A stretch of DNA of 64,000 bases from Sphingobacterium sp. HMA12 (GTDB lineage Bacteria > Bacteroidota > Bacteroidia > Sphingobacteriales > Sphingobacteriaceae), in contig NZ_BEYR01000003.1 of the NCBI RefSeq assembly GCF_002933815.1, positions 372,001 through 436,000 of the forward strand. The letters run 5' to 3'. Within the stretch, counting starts at the first letter, position 1; each line of letters begins with the position of its first letter. The position numbers and the translations under genes are program-made. The notes below the pieces were generated by a model. That model saw nothing but the letters and a program-made list of their open reading frames with translations. It was not told the DNA's origin and made no database searches. Below are positions 1-8,551 of this stretch, piece after piece.

Positions 1-13
1 GGCTAATCATTGT

Positions 14-62
14 ATTGATTAACACAAATTGTCCCAGATGATAATAACTGTGTTCAATCAAT
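14..62. terminator. Interrupted inverted repeat, possible terminator
   Basis: Left arm ATTGATT-AACACA (14-26) pairs with TGTGTT (49-54) and AATCAAT (56-62), with one unpaired C at 55 and a 22-nt loop. It lies just beyond the 3' end of the minus-strand phosphoesterase gene, so it could end that transcript. There is no clear T tract. Nothing else is recognisable in bases 1-129. Confidence 0.3.
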
Positions 63-129
63 GTTTACGCTAACCAGAAAGAACCCGATTTTGACGTTGA
101 GGCGGAGATGTTGAGTTTGTTGCTGATAA

Positions 130-867
130 TTAATTATCTTCAGCGCGTAAGAAATCTCCATAAAAATCAGGAATATTGCTGTAATAAATGGCGTTAGCGA
201 CTTCCTCGACCGGATAATCTACTTTGATTATTTTAGTATCTATCCCTTCTTCTGTCAGTGTAACTAAAGCATAGGAAGCTTTCTTGTCTTTTTCCTTGCT
301 TCGGCCGACAGAACCGCAATTGATAAACAGGAGTTCTTCGACCTGTTGGACGTAGGCTTGATGGGTATGGCCCATCACAAGCACATCAACACCTCTTCGG
401 CGCAAATCGACTAATAAGTCTCCTTTAGGTGCAGATTCGTGAACATATTCATCATTGCTATGAAGACTTGCATGTACAAGGAGGATTTTTCTAAAACGAT
501 CACCTACCTTGAATGTTAATTCGAGGTTGTAAGGTAAAGTGGATAGCCACTTTTTATGTGAAGAAGAAATTTCCTTTTTGCTGAGGTTAATGGCAATTTC
601 ACGATTTGCGGTCTCTATCGCATCATGATGCGGTAAAGGAATAATGGGCTCGTCAAAAGCAATTCTCTGATCATGATTTCCCAGTAAACAGGGAATGTTT
701 TTTTTCTGGATTCGATTAATAACTTCATTGCCCCAGGGTGCAAAGTCGACTAGATCACCTAAACAGTAAATCTGTGTTACACCGTTTTTTGTTATATCTG
801 CCAGTACCTGGTCCAATGCCACGATATTGGCATGTATATCACTTATTATTGCGAGCTGTATCTTCAT
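130..867 (-). CDS. Metallophosphoesterase family protein
   Basis: A 245-residue cytoplasmic metallophosphoesterase of the calcineurin-like superfamily (Metallophos_2 / YfcE-like type). All metal-binding blocks are present in order: D10-x-H12 in SDIHAN, GDLVDF near residue 37, GNHD near 64, a VHAS histidine block near 131, and GHTH near 166. These ligate two divalent metals. The NCGSVGR segment after GHTH is also typical. There is no signal peptide. Family members hydrolyse phosphodiesters or phosphomonoesters, but the substrate cannot be told from sequence. The gene reads toward the window start, and the SDR gene upstream is on the same strand about 200 bp away, so co-transcription is possible but not shown. 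Confidence 0.85.
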   Translation of the reverse strand: MKIQLAIISDIHANIVALDQVLADITKNGVTQIYCLGDLVDFAPWGNEVINRIQKKNIPCLLGNHDQRIAFDEPIIPLPHHDAIETANREIAINLSKKEISSSHKKWLSTLPYNLELTFKVGDRFRKILLVHASLHSNDEYVHESAPKGDLLVDLRRRGVDVLVMGHTHQAYVQQVEELLFINCGSVGRSKEKDKKASYALVTLTEEGIDTKIIKVDYPVEEVANAIYYSNIPDFYGDFLRAEDN

Positions 868-1007
868 TTATCCTACAAACTTAATAATTCGATAAGCGAA
901 TTAATATTATTGGTTGCTGTTTTAGTGAGAAAATGAAATTCGCATTATATTGATTGAAATGATGACAAATAACAGAAATGAAAATCATTCGCGTATTTTC
1001 TTAAAAA

Positions 1008-1050
1008 TAAGCATATGTCCGATATAGTTTAATAAATGGGCATATGCTTA
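1008..1050. repeat. 10-bp inverted repeat between two minus-strand genes
   Basis: TAAGCATATG at 1008-1017 is repeated as its exact reverse complement CATATGCTTA at 1041-1050, with a 23-nt spacer. It starts 19 bp past the SDR stop codon and about 140 bp upstream of the phosphoesterase start. It may be a regulator site or an RNA hairpin; there is no T tract to make it a convincing terminator. Confidence 0.35.
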
Positions 1051-1068
1051 CTGAGGAGCAACCCGCTA

Positions 1069-1830
1069 TTAAAGATTCATTCCTCCGGATACCTCTATGC
1101 GTTGCCCATTGATCCATCGGGCATCTTCTGTGCACAAAAAGGCAACAACGCCGCCGATATCATCAGGTACACCAGCACGGCCTAATGCGGTTACACTCGC
1201 GATATGTGCATTTGTTTCCTCGTTATCTCGTACATGTCCGCCGCCGAAATCTGTTTCAATTGCTCCCGGCGCGACGACATTTGCCGCAATACCACGAGGT
1301 CCTAGTTCCTTGGCCAGGTATCTTGTCAGAACTTCGATCGCACCTTTCATCGAACCGTAAGCGGAAGAGCCCGGAAAAGCGAAACGGGCAAGACCCGACG
1401 ATATATTAATAATACGTCCGCCGTCGTTTATAAAAGGAAGTGCTTTTTGGGTAAGAAAAAAGACACCTTTATAATGGATATTGTAGACTGCGTCAAATTG
1501 TTCCTCCGTCGTATCCATAAACGGAGCATATAATGCTGTACCGGCATTGTTGATCAAAAAATCAAAATTCGATTGCCCTGTTTGTTCTTTTAGGTGATCA
1601 GTTATTTGCGCTATAAACTGATCAAAGGATTTGATATCACCCGCATTGAATTGAAATGCAGCGGCACGCTGTCCAAAGGCCTGAATAGTAGACACCACAT
1701 GATCTGCTTCCTCTTTGTTGCTATGGTAAGTCAGTATAACATCAATCCCTTTTTTAGCAAGATTAATTGCCATGTTTCTTCCCAACCCCCGGCTTCCGCC
1801 AGTTACTAAAGCGATTTTATTCTTTGCCAT
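1069..1830 (-). CDS. SDR family NAD(P)-dependent oxidoreductase
   Basis: A 253-residue classical short-chain dehydrogenase/reductase. The Rossmann cofactor motif TGGSRGLG is at residues 10-17, NNAG near 95, the catalytic serine in INISSG near 144, and the YGSMK Tyr/Lys pair near 158-162. The PGAIETDF segment follows as usual. Length and motif order match 3-oxoacyl-ACP-reductase/glucose-dehydrogenase-like SDRs. The substrate is unknown. It is next to an AraC regulator (1924-2838) on the same strand, which could control it; this is inference from position only. The start ATG is at 1828-1830. Confidence 0.88.
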   Translation of the reverse strand: MAKNKIALVTGGSRGLGRNMAINLAKKGIDVILTYHSNKEEADHVVSTIQAFGQRAAAFQFNAGDIKSFDQFIAQITDHLKEQTGQSNFDFLINNAGTALYAPFMDTTEEQFDAVYNIHYKGVFFLTQKALPFINDGGRIINISSGLARFAFPGSSAYGSMKGAIEVLTRYLAKELGPRGIAANVVAPGAIETDFGGGHVRDNEETNAHIASVTALGRAGVPDDIGGVVAFLCTEDARWINGQRIEVSGGMNL

Positions 1831-1923
1831 TTTTATTTTGTTTTAAAATTTAATAGTACAAATTTCGTTTTTAAAGTATCCGATGCGTTTGTGAAAAGCA
1901 AATGAATATTTGCGAAATTCAAA

Positions 1924-2838
1924 TTATAACGACTGAGAACGAAAATTGTTTGGCGAAAGCTTGGTCTGCTTTTTAAAGAAATTAGAAAAGTGTGCTATTT
2001 CTTCAAAACCGAGCGAGTAGGCAATCTCGGAAATATTCCAGTCTGTTTGTTTGAGAAGAATTTTTGCTTCTTGTGTGATTCTGGCACTAATTACCTGGGT
2101 GGTTGTTTTACCTGTATTGTCTTTCAGAATTTTATTCAGATGGTTCACATGCACCGCTAGACGCTCGGCAAAATCATTTGCTGTTCGTAGCTGCAAACGC
2201 TGCATCGGAGATTCTACGGGAAACTGTCTTTCCAATAGCTCAATGAAAAGTGAGGTAATTCTAGTAGCTGCATTATGGGTCGGGTTGCTGATGCTTTTCG
2301 GTTGTAGTTTCTGTCCATAATGAATAATTTCAAGAACATAATTCCTTAAAAGGTCATATTTAAACACATAATCGGAAGACAACTCCTTATTCATTTTTTC
2401 GAAAATGTGTTCAATCTCAAGACGCTGCTCATGGGAGATCTGGAAAACGGGAAGTCCTCCAGGCTGAAAAATAGGTAGATCATCCAATATAACACCACTT
2501 TTATTTCTAGCTAAAAAATCCTCAGTAAAAACACAAAAATAACCTTGCTGCTGTTCGTCTTTGGGTATCCAGTGGTAGGGTACTTTCGGTGTAGCAAATA
2601 CCAAAGCAGACTCTTCTATTTCAATCACCTTATCTGCATACTCAGCGGTGTTCTTTCCTGTGATTAAACTGATTTTATAATAGGTTCGTTTGTTGTAGGG
2701 CATGATGGGCTTCTCTTTCAATGTAGCAGCAAGTTCTGCGTAGCTAAACACGTTAAAATGCCCGATCTCCCGTGCTATCTCCTTGGGTATCGTTGCGTTG
2801 ATTTCATGGTAGAACTGTTCAATTGAGGTTGTTTCCAT
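1924..2838 (-). CDS. AraC family transcriptional regulator
   Basis: A 304-residue regulator with an N-terminal cupin-like effector domain and a C-terminal double helix-turn-helix of the AraC/XylS family. The second helix-turn-helix reads WNISEIAYSLGFEEIAHFSN and is followed by FFKKQTKLSPNNFR. An upstream in-frame TTG at 2860-2862 exists, but the ATG at 2836-2838 gives the start MET-TSIEQF and is preferred. It is a clear paralogue of the protein at 45922-46839, with similar N-terminal blocks (Y(K/N)RR-type YYKISL segment, GYFC(V/L)F) and the same length. It diverges from the ohr cluster and lies next to the SDR gene; either could be its target. Confidence 0.88.
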   Translation of the reverse strand: METTSIEQFYHEINATIPKEIAREIGHFNVFSYAELAATLKEKPIMPYNKRTYYKISLITGKNTAEYADKVIEIEESALVFATPKVPYHWIPKDEQQQGYFCVFTEDFLARNKSGVILDDLPIFQPGGLPVFQISHEQRLEIEHIFEKMNKELSSDYVFKYDLLRNYVLEIIHYGQKLQPKSISNPTHNAATRITSLFIELLERQFPVESPMQRLQLRTANDFAERLAVHVNHLNKILKDNTGKTTTQVISARITQEAKILLKQTDWNISEIAYSLGFEEIAHFSNFFKKQTKLSPNNFRSQSL

Positions 2839-2949
2839 ATCGATTACATTTGCAATAATCAAATTTAGATTTTTTTATTCATTAACTCAAAATTTCCCCG
2901 ATCTATCGATTTGGGTTGTAGCCAATTTTTCATTTTAATGTCAATAGTG

Positions 2950-2975
2950 AAATTATATTTTGCACAATATAATTT
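2950..2975. promoter_or_regulatory. Palindromic operator candidate (OhrR-type) upstream of ohr
   Basis: AAATTATATT (2950-2959) and AATATAATTT (2966-2975) form a perfect 10-bp inverted repeat with the 6-nt spacer TTGCAC. The spacer and right arm overlap the -33 part of the promoter read just downstream. AT-rich palindromes of this kind over the promoter are typical OhrR operators, and an OhrR homologue ends the cluster at 4510-4941. The palindrome is seen directly; the regulator assignment is inferred. Confidence 0.55.
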
Positions 2976-2990
2976 TCCAATCTACATTTG
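2959..2990 (+). promoter_or_regulatory. Bacteroidota-type promoter for the ohr cluster
   Basis: TTTG at 2959-2962 and TACATTTG at 2983-2990, 20 nt apart, match the Bacteroidota -33 / -7 consensus (TTTG and TAnnTTTG). The ohr start codon lies 28 bp downstream of the -7 element. Confidence 0.6.
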
Positions 2991-3018
2991 TAATGTTGAA
3001 ACAAAAACAAAATAAAAT

Positions 3019-3444
3019 ATGAAAACGTTATACACGATAGGCGCTACCGCCAAAGGCGGCCGAAACGGTCAGGTAAAAAGTGAAAATGGAGTATTGGACT
3101 TGGCGGTTCGGATGCCGAAGGGGCTTGGTGGTGCAAATGATGATTATGCGAATCCAGAAATGCTTTTTGCGGCTGGTTACGCTGCCTGCTTTGACAGTGC
3201 TTTGAATTTAGTAATTCGACAAGAAAAGGTAAAAACTGGCGAGACAACTGTTACCGCTCAGGTGAGCATCGGTCAATTGGAGAAGGGTGGTTTCGGCCTT
3301 GCCGCAGAATTGCATGCGAATATCCCTGCGGTTAGTTTGGACATAGCGCAACAGCTGATTGAAAAAGCACATCAGGTATGTCCGTATTCTAATGCGACCA
3401 AAGGTAATATCGTAGTTAAATTAACAGTATCTAATAACGAATAG
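3019..3444 (+). CDS. ohr: Organic hydroperoxide resistance protein (Ohr/OsmC family)
   Basis: A 141-residue thiol peroxidase that reduces organic hydroperoxides in the cytoplasm. The two catalytic cysteines are visible: C57 in GYAACFDSAL and C121 in VCPYSNA. The N-terminal segment with MPKGLGG and the length are those of canonical Ohr rather than general OsmC proteins. It is the first gene of a four-gene cluster with a DUF1304 membrane protein (3 bp later), a nitroreductase and an OhrR-type regulator. The promoter carries a palindrome that fits OhrR control, so induction by organic peroxides is expected. Confidence 0.93.
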   Translation: MKTLYTIGATAKGGRNGQVKSENGVLDLAVRMPKGLGGANDDYANPEMLFAAGYAACFDSALNLVIRQEKVKTGETTVTAQVSIGQLEKGGFGLAAELHANIPAVSLDIAQQLIEKAHQVCPYSNATKGNIVVKLTVSNNE

Positions 3445-3447
3445 TAT

Positions 3448-3816
3448 ATGGATCATATGGCCACAGTGCTCACTGTACTTGTGTTGGTAGAACATCTTTA
3501 CATTGTGTGGATGGAAATGTTTGCATGGGAGACTGCGGGACGGCGTAGTTTCGGGAAATCGCTTCCTGATGCACTTTTTAAACCTACAAAAGGGCTGGCC
3601 GCAAACCAAGGCTTATATAATGGCTTCTTGGTCGCTGGCTTGGCCTGGTCATTTTTTATCAACGATCCGGTCTGGAGCGACAATGTTCGCATATTCTTTT
3701 TGGGTTGTGTTCTTGTCGCTGGCATTTTTGGGGGGCTTACGGCAGGTAAAAAGATATTCTTTGTACAGGGAATCCCCGCATTGCTGGCGATATTATCTGT
3801 TCTTTTTTCAAAATAA
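3448..3816 (+). CDS. DUF1304 family membrane protein
   Basis: A 122-residue integral membrane protein of the DUF1304 family. The N-terminal block EHLYIVWMEMFAWET is characteristic, followed by a glycine/asparagine segment (KGLAANQGLYNGF) and three further hydrophobic helices. The function is not known. It starts 3 bp after the ohr stop codon and is 11 bp before the nitroreductase, so it is almost certainly co-transcribed with ohr. Members of this family are often found beside peroxide or detoxification genes, which suggests a membrane-linked stress role; that is inference. Confidence 0.85.
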   Translation: MDHMATVLTVLVLVEHLYIVWMEMFAWETAGRRSFGKSLPDALFKPTKGLAANQGLYNGFLVAGLAWSFFINDPVWSDNVRIFFLGCVLVAGIFGGLTAGKKIFFVQGIPALLAILSVLFSK

Positions 3817-3827
3817 ATAAATAACTA

Positions 3828-4463
3828 ATGTCATTAATTACAGACTTACAATGGAGACACGCTGTGAAAGCGTATGATCCAACAAAAAAGGTTACACAAG
3901 GGAATATAGATAAGATATTGGAGGCAGCGCGTTTTGCCCCAACATCTTCGGGTCTACAACCATTTAAAGTATTGGTGGTCGAAAATCAGGCTTTGAAAGA
4001 TGAACTAGCAAAAGGTGCCCTAAACCCTGACTGTATGCGAGAATGCTCTCACGTATTGGTTTTTGCGGCCTGGGATAAATATACAGAAGAGCGCATTGAT
4101 AAAGTATATGATTTCACGACAGATGAGAGAGATTTACCGCGGGGCCGCTTCGGATCTTATACGGATAAACTGAAATCCATTTATCTAAATGAGGCTGCGG
4201 AGCTTAATTTTGCTCATACTGCCCGACAAACTTATATCGCATTGGGTTTAGCTTTGGCACAAGCGGCTGAATTGCGGGTAGATAGCACTCCGGCAGAGGG
4301 CTTTGATAATAAAGTAGTGGATGAGGTATTGCAGTTGGATAAACTTGGCCTGAAAAGTGTATCGTTAATGTATGTCGGTGTTGCCGATGCTTCTCGCGAC
4401 TGGATCTCTACCATGAAAAAAGTAAGAATGCCAAAAGAAGAATTTGTCGTCGAGTATAAATAG
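3828..4463 (+). CDS. NAD(P)H-dependent nitroreductase family oxidoreductase
   Basis: A 211-residue FMN-dependent nitroreductase of the NfsB/FRase I type. The N terminus has the usual RHAVKAYDP block (FMN-phosphate contacts) and the RFAPTSSGLQPFKVLVV block near residues 29-45. The ARQTYIALG segment near 130 and the C-terminal region are also typical. Such enzymes reduce nitroaromatics, quinones or electrophiles with NAD(P)H. Its place in the ohr cluster suggests a role in removing electrophilic products of peroxide stress. The ohrR start follows 46 bp downstream. Confidence 0.88.
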   Translation: MSLITDLQWRHAVKAYDPTKKVTQGNIDKILEAARFAPTSSGLQPFKVLVVENQALKDELAKGALNPDCMRECSHVLVFAAWDKYTEERIDKVYDFTTDERDLPRGRFGSYTDKLKSIYLNEAAELNFAHTARQTYIALGLALAQAAELRVDSTPAEGFDNKVVDEVLQLDKLGLKSVSLMYVGVADASRDWISTMKKVRMPKEEFVVEYK

Positions 4464-4509
4464 GGAGCTTCTTATTCTACAAACTTTAAGAAAACAATAT
4501 CTTTGTAAA

Positions 4510-4941
4510 ATGGATGATTTATTAAAATTGGACAAACAGTTGTGTTTTTCCGTATATGTTTTGCACCGGGAGATCATGCAACGTTATCGTGCTATTTTAG
4601 AAGAAGTAGATTTGACTTATCCACAATATATTACGATGATGGCGTTATGGGAAAATGACGAACAAACCGTAAACCAGCTTGGGGAAAAGCTATTTTTGGA
4701 TAACGGAACCCTTACACCTTTACTGAAACGGTTGGAAGGCAAGTCATTGCTCACCCGTACTCGAAGCAAAACAGATGAACGGGTAGTGAAAATAAAGTTA
4801 ACAATACAAGGAGCGGAACTGAAAGAAAAAGCAAGTTGCATTCCCATGCAGATCTTTGAAGCCTTAAAGCTGGATTATTCCGATATGCAGCAGCTTAAAG
4901 CCTTAGCAGATAGAATCGTAACGAATGTAGGTAATAGCTAA
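4510..4941 (+). CDS. ohrR: MarR family redox regulator, OhrR type
   Basis: A 143-residue winged-helix repressor. The open frame extends upstream to 4444 inside the nitroreductase gene, but the ATG at 4510 gives MDDLLKLDKQLCFSVY, which matches the canonical OhrR start. C12 in the LDKQLC motif is the expected peroxide-sensing cysteine. The block TYPQYITMMALWE and the winged-helix segment LFLDNGTLTPLLKRLE are also OhrR signatures. The single N-terminal cysteine suggests either a 1-Cys sensor or disulphide exchange with a small thiol; other cysteines are away from the canonical position. It probably represses the ohr promoter at 2950-2990 and is encoded last in that cluster. Confidence 0.88.
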   Translation: MDDLLKLDKQLCFSVYVLHREIMQRYRAILEEVDLTYPQYITMMALWENDEQTVNQLGEKLFLDNGTLTPLLKRLEGKSLLTRTRSKTDERVVKIKLTIQGAELKEKASCIPMQIFEALKLDYSDMQQLKALADRIVTNVGNS

Positions 4942-5009
4942 TATTTTAATGTTAAATTTACGAATTGTATTTTAGCGGATTCAATGGCTAGTCAAATTTT
5001 ATCAAAAGA

Positions 5010-5438
5010 ATGCGGTTAATTGCAGTTTCGGCTTATTTTATCTTATTGGTACTCCCATGTATAGGTTGCCAGGAAAAGAGAAGGGATGCGGAACTATTGA
5101 AGTATGCTGCTTATAGTAAACGGGATAGTGCGCAACTGGAACTTAATCTTTTTGAAAGGCGTTTTCATGGAAAATTAAGGTTTTATCGGCCAGGTGGTGA
5201 AATTGATTCCGGAGAGATTCAGGGAAATATCAAAAAGGATACGCTGATCGGCGATTATTACTATATTCCCTTTGGCTGGGGACAGAAAAAAAGAAGACCC
5301 CTTGTTTTGCTTAAGAAAGGGTCTCAATATATTTTAGGAACGGGTACCGAACAGGTATATATGGGTATACCACATTATATACCGTCAACGATCAGTTTTC
5401 AACAGGCTAAGTATGTTTTTACAGCGTCTGCCCATTGA
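5010..5438 (+). CDS. Small predicted lipoprotein, unknown function
   Basis: A 142-residue protein with an N-terminal signal sequence and lipobox (LPCIGC, cysteine near residue 20), so it is probably anchored in a membrane facing the periplasm or surface. The mature part has a repeated beta-rich pattern (FHGKLRFYRPGG, GEIQGNIKKDTLIGDYYY) that looks like a small beta sandwich. No family is recognised. It is convergent with the nudK-type gene and probably transcribed alone, 68 bp after ohrR. Confidence 0.7.
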   Translation: MRLIAVSAYFILLVLPCIGCQEKRRDAELLKYAAYSKRDSAQLELNLFERRFHGKLRFYRPGGEIDSGEIQGNIKKDTLIGDYYYIPFGWGQKKRRPLVLLKKGSQYILGTGTEQVYMGIPHYIPSTISFQQAKYVFTASAH

Positions 5439-5461
5439 GGTGCTCCGCTGAAAGGATTTCG

Positions 5462-6043
5462 CTACAAAATATTGTTCAGCCTAACATATTGCAGCAGCAT
5501 AATGGTCTTGCCGTCTTTGATGTCACCACTTTCGATCATAGCTAACGCATCTTGAATATTTAGCTCCAGTATCTCGATATTTTCCTCTTCTTCTTCTAAT
5601 CCGCCACCATCACCGATCTTCATGCTGTTCGTATATTCCGCGATAAAGAAATGTAGAATTTCGGTGACTGAACCGGGCGACATATACGCTTCAAAGATCT
5701 TTTTTGCTTCCTTGATCTGGTACCCCGTTTCTTCTTCTGTCTCCCGACGTATACAATCCTGAGGTGAATCTTGATCCAATAAACCGGCACAGGCTTCGAT
5801 TAACATTCCAGATTCATTTCCGTTGATATAGGTTGGAATTCTAAACTGTCTGGTCAAAATGACAGTTTTGGATTCTTTATTATATAGCAGTATTACGGCA
5901 CCGTTTCCACGGTCGTAGGCTTCGCGGCTTTGCTGTTGTACCGTCCCGTCTGATTTTGAATATTGATAGGTGATCTTTTTTAAGGTATACCAGTTATTGG
6001 ATAGAATTTCTGTTTTTACAATTTCAATATCTTTGATTGCCAT
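5462..6043 (-). CDS. nudK: Nudix hydrolase, GDP-mannose pyrophosphatase NudK-like
   Basis: A 193-residue Nudix hydrolase very like E. coli NudK across its length. It has the block AYDRGNGAVILLYN, the RQFRIPTYINGNESG segment and a Nudix box that starts GLLDQDSPQDCIRRETEEETG. NudK hydrolyses GDP-mannose and related nucleoside-diphosphate sugars to GMP and a sugar phosphate. An in-frame ATG at 6050-6052 would add three residues; the ATG at 6041-6043 gives MAIKDIEIVK and aligns better with the family start. It is convergent with the small lipoprotein gene. Confidence 0.88.
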   Translation of the reverse strand: MAIKDIEIVKTEILSNNWYTLKKITYQYSKSDGTVQQQSREAYDRGNGAVILLYNKESKTVILTRQFRIPTYINGNESGMLIEACAGLLDQDSPQDCIRRETEEETGYQIKEAKKIFEAYMSPGSVTEILHFFIAEYTNSMKIGDGGGLEEEEENIEILELNIQDALAMIESGDIKDGKTIMLLQYVRLNNIL

Positions 6044-6175
6044 TTTTAGCATGTTGGGGTTAAGCTATAAAATTAAGGAATATGCTCCATATAAAATAAG
6101 AAAAAGATGGTTCGACCTGAGTTATTTTTTGGCTGAGTCCTGTTTGTTGTTGCTTCCAGTAGCGTACCCTGTTTT

Positions 6176-7402
6176 TTATTTTAACCCATCTTCCAATACC
6201 TTTTTGTCTAACTTAAATTCCCTGTAACCGAAGGCACCTGATTTATAGCCTATGACGGCACCGAACTCGATTTTAGTTAGCGAAGAAGATTTGGCAAATA
6301 CTGCCGAACGGTAAACATTCCAGGAGGCCAATGGCTTTTCAAAAACGCGAAAATTTACTCCGTCTTTTGAATAGGCCAAATAGTTCATATCAGAAGTATA
6401 TCTATCCACATTTCCTACAGCGAGACATAGGAAATAATAACCATCAATATATGCTGCCTGTAGGTGCCATGTCGAGTAATTTTTATTTAATTCAAGCCAT
6501 GGCTTATTGATGAATTTGACTTGTTTACTATTTTTATAAGGGGTGAAGTCAAGACCATTCGATGATGAGCGCGACAAAATATTGGTCTGGATGGGAGAAG
6601 GGTAGTTTGGTTTAAAATCTACTTCGTAACTTAGCATATTGGTCTCATTTCTGATGAAGGATGGCGATAGGATATGATTGTCCTGCACGGATGCCGGTTC
6701 ATTGCTCGTGTATACAAGTTCAAGTGGAGTCCAATGAATGCCATCGGTTGAAGTTTGTCTCACTATAACACGTTCGGCTTCCTGATTTAGTTTTCTTGCA
6801 TTGTTGTAACTCTTGGCCCCCCACTGTCTTAAGATTTTATTGGAGAAAAAACATCCCCGGTAGTACAATTCGAATTCTTTCCCATTGAAGTTCCAGTCGA
6901 CATCAGACCAATAGCCTTGGTTAGGTGGTCCGCCCGGAGGAATATATGAATCTTCTAAGGCAGGACGGCGCTGTATTGGATTGGTTAAACCAGCTGGTGT
7001 AATCCATTCCTTGCCATCATTGGATACGACAACACTGGGATTTTCATATAAAGATGCGGTTCGGTCAGCGCCGATGATACCAAAATAAGGCGTAAATACC
7101 ATCCAATATTTATACCCGTTGAATCCTTGCGGAAAATACGCTACATCAGGATGGCAATAACTGGCATTTTGCCCTGAAATATCACGGATCATTTCGGGTA
7201 GTGATGAGCCCGGTTGATTCGCATTAGCGACCGTATTAATCTTTATTGAAGCTATATCTTCCGTGAAGCCTGTTGGAATAGGTAATTTGCTTCTGTCTGT
7301 AGGTTCGGGATCTATCGGGATAATCGTAGGAGGAATATCCTTGCTACATCCAATAAGCAATAATATACCTAAAAATAAATAGGCGGATCTTTTAAAAAAC
7401 AT
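6176..7402 (-). CDS. Secreted lipoprotein with predicted beta-propeller (sialidase/GH43-like), unknown substrate
   Basis: A 408-residue protein with a signal sequence and lipobox (LLIGC, cysteine near 19). A proline/threonine-rich linker (to about residue 45) precedes a domain with repeated patterns such as PSVVVSNDGKEWITP, TSTDGIHWTPLELVY and AYSKDGVNFRVFE. The recurring S-x-D-G-x-x-(W/F) units are the Asp-box-like loops of sialidase or GH43/GH32-type propellers. A glycan-related function is likely, but catalytic residues cannot be assigned. It has no close operon partner: the nudK-type gene ends beyond it on the same strand about 130 bp away. Confidence 0.6.
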   Translation of the reverse strand: MFFKRSAYLFLGILLLIGCSKDIPPTIIPIDPEPTDRSKLPIPTGFTEDIASIKINTVANANQPGSSLPEMIRDISGQNASYCHPDVAYFPQGFNGYKYWMVFTPYFGIIGADRTASLYENPSVVVSNDGKEWITPAGLTNPIQRRPALEDSYIPPGGPPNQGYWSDVDWNFNGKEFELYYRGCFFSNKILRQWGAKSYNNARKLNQEAERVIVRQTSTDGIHWTPLELVYTSNEPASVQDNHILSPSFIRNETNMLSYEVDFKPNYPSPIQTNILSRSSSNGLDFTPYKNSKQVKFINKPWLELNKNYSTWHLQAAYIDGYYFLCLAVGNVDRYTSDMNYLAYSKDGVNFRVFEKPLASWNVYRSAVFAKSSSLTKIEFGAVIGYKSGAFGYREFKLDKKVLEDGLK

Positions 7403-7764
7403 CGTCGAATAATAAAAATGTAGATACGGTAATTTTTGGTATTACTTTCCCTGTTAATTTTAATTTAGCCAAGACAAAAGTGAAGTATTTTTTCTATTTC
7501 TCAAAATATATTTTTGGGATATCTCGGGAGAATGTATTGGTCAAATGATCTCATTATGAGTTTTATATCTCAATTAGTTGTAAGTATTTTTTTCTTGTTG
7601 CATTCTTTATGCCTTGTTGGGTATGAAAAATTACTTAGGTAGTTATTGCTAATAAAAGAATTGATCCCCCGATGTTGTAAGATTTAATTTTTAAATTTAA
7701 CAAAGGATAAAAATGCGCTGAATCAATACATAAGCATGGCATAATATACAAGTGGAATTCAATA
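7403..7764. other. Divergent intergenic region, no gene seen
   Basis: This is an AT-rich spacer between the minus-strand lipoprotein and the plus-strand AraC gene, so it should hold two promoters. No clear TTTG/TAnnTTTG pair, palindrome or short gene stands out. Confidence 0.6.
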
Positions 7765-8523
7765 ATGGAAGAAGGACTATATTACAAGATTATTAAACCT
7801 GATGACGCGCTTTCTAATTTTGTAGACAGTTTTTGGTGTCTATACAATCATTCAGGTGAGATAAAAGAAACGATAGGACTACCAGATGGACGAGTGGATT
7901 TGTTTCTTTTTTGTTCTCCGGCAGACGGTTTCCGGATTCTATTGCTCGGCTTGGGAACGCAGCCGCATGAGCAGGCATCAATTCCAGTTGATGGCGTAAT
8001 ATTTTGCATCAGCTTAAAGTTACTTGCAATAGAATATATTCTACATGAAAGTATAGCAGGTATTATAAATTCAGGTAAATTATTGAAGGAAGATTTTTGG
8101 GATTTTAGTGAGCAGGATCTACAAGATTTTGACCGGTTTATTGAAAAATCCACCCAAATGCTGCTGTCAATTTTACCAACAGCTATCGATGAGCGTAAAC
8201 AGAAATTATTTGATCTTATATATAAGAGTAAAGGCTCTGTTTCGGTTTCTGAGCTTTCGGAAGAGGTCTATTGGACAACTCGTCAGATCAATCGTTATTT
8301 TAATCAGTGGTTTGGGTTATCCCTAAAAGCATATTCAAATATTTTACGTTTCCGGGCTTCTTTAGATCATATAGCCCAAGGTAAACTTTTTCCTGAGGAA
8401 CATTTTTTTGACCAGAATCATTTTATCAAAGAGATCAAGAAATTCGCAGGGGTGGTACCTAAGGAATTGCTAAAAAATAAAAATGACCGATTTATACTAT
8501 TATCTTCCCTGACATCGAAATAG
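7765..8523 (+). CDS. AraC-type helix-turn-helix regulator
   Basis: A 252-residue regulator. The N-terminal part (FVDSFWCLYNHSG, DGRVDLFLF) matches the DUF6597-type sensing domain common in Bacteroidota AraC proteins. The C-terminal part carries a divergent AraC helix-turn-helix (VSVSELSEEVYWTTRQINRY, then FGLSLKAYSNILRFRASL). The TetX-like monooxygenase starts 28 bp downstream on the same strand, so it most likely controls that gene and is co-transcribed with it. The C-terminal helix-turn-helix ends with FAGVVPKELLKNK, which is slightly degenerate compared with the typical sequence. Confidence 0.82.
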   Translation: MEEGLYYKIIKPDDALSNFVDSFWCLYNHSGEIKETIGLPDGRVDLFLFCSPADGFRILLLGLGTQPHEQASIPVDGVIFCISLKLLAIEYILHESIAGIINSGKLLKEDFWDFSEQDLQDFDRFIEKSTQMLLSILPTAIDERKQKLFDLIYKSKGSVSVSELSEEVYWTTRQINRYFNQWFGLSLKAYSNILRFRASLDHIAQGKLFPEEHFFDQNHFIKEIKKFAGVVPKELLKNKNDRFILLSSLTSK

Positions 8524-8551
8524 TTTTGTCTTAAATATTTTAAGAACAACT

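Noticed and set aside
1097..1360. Plus-strand frame opposite the SDR gene
   Set aside because: It lies wholly inside the well-supported SDR gene in the reverse direction, with no motif and a composition set by the opposite strand.
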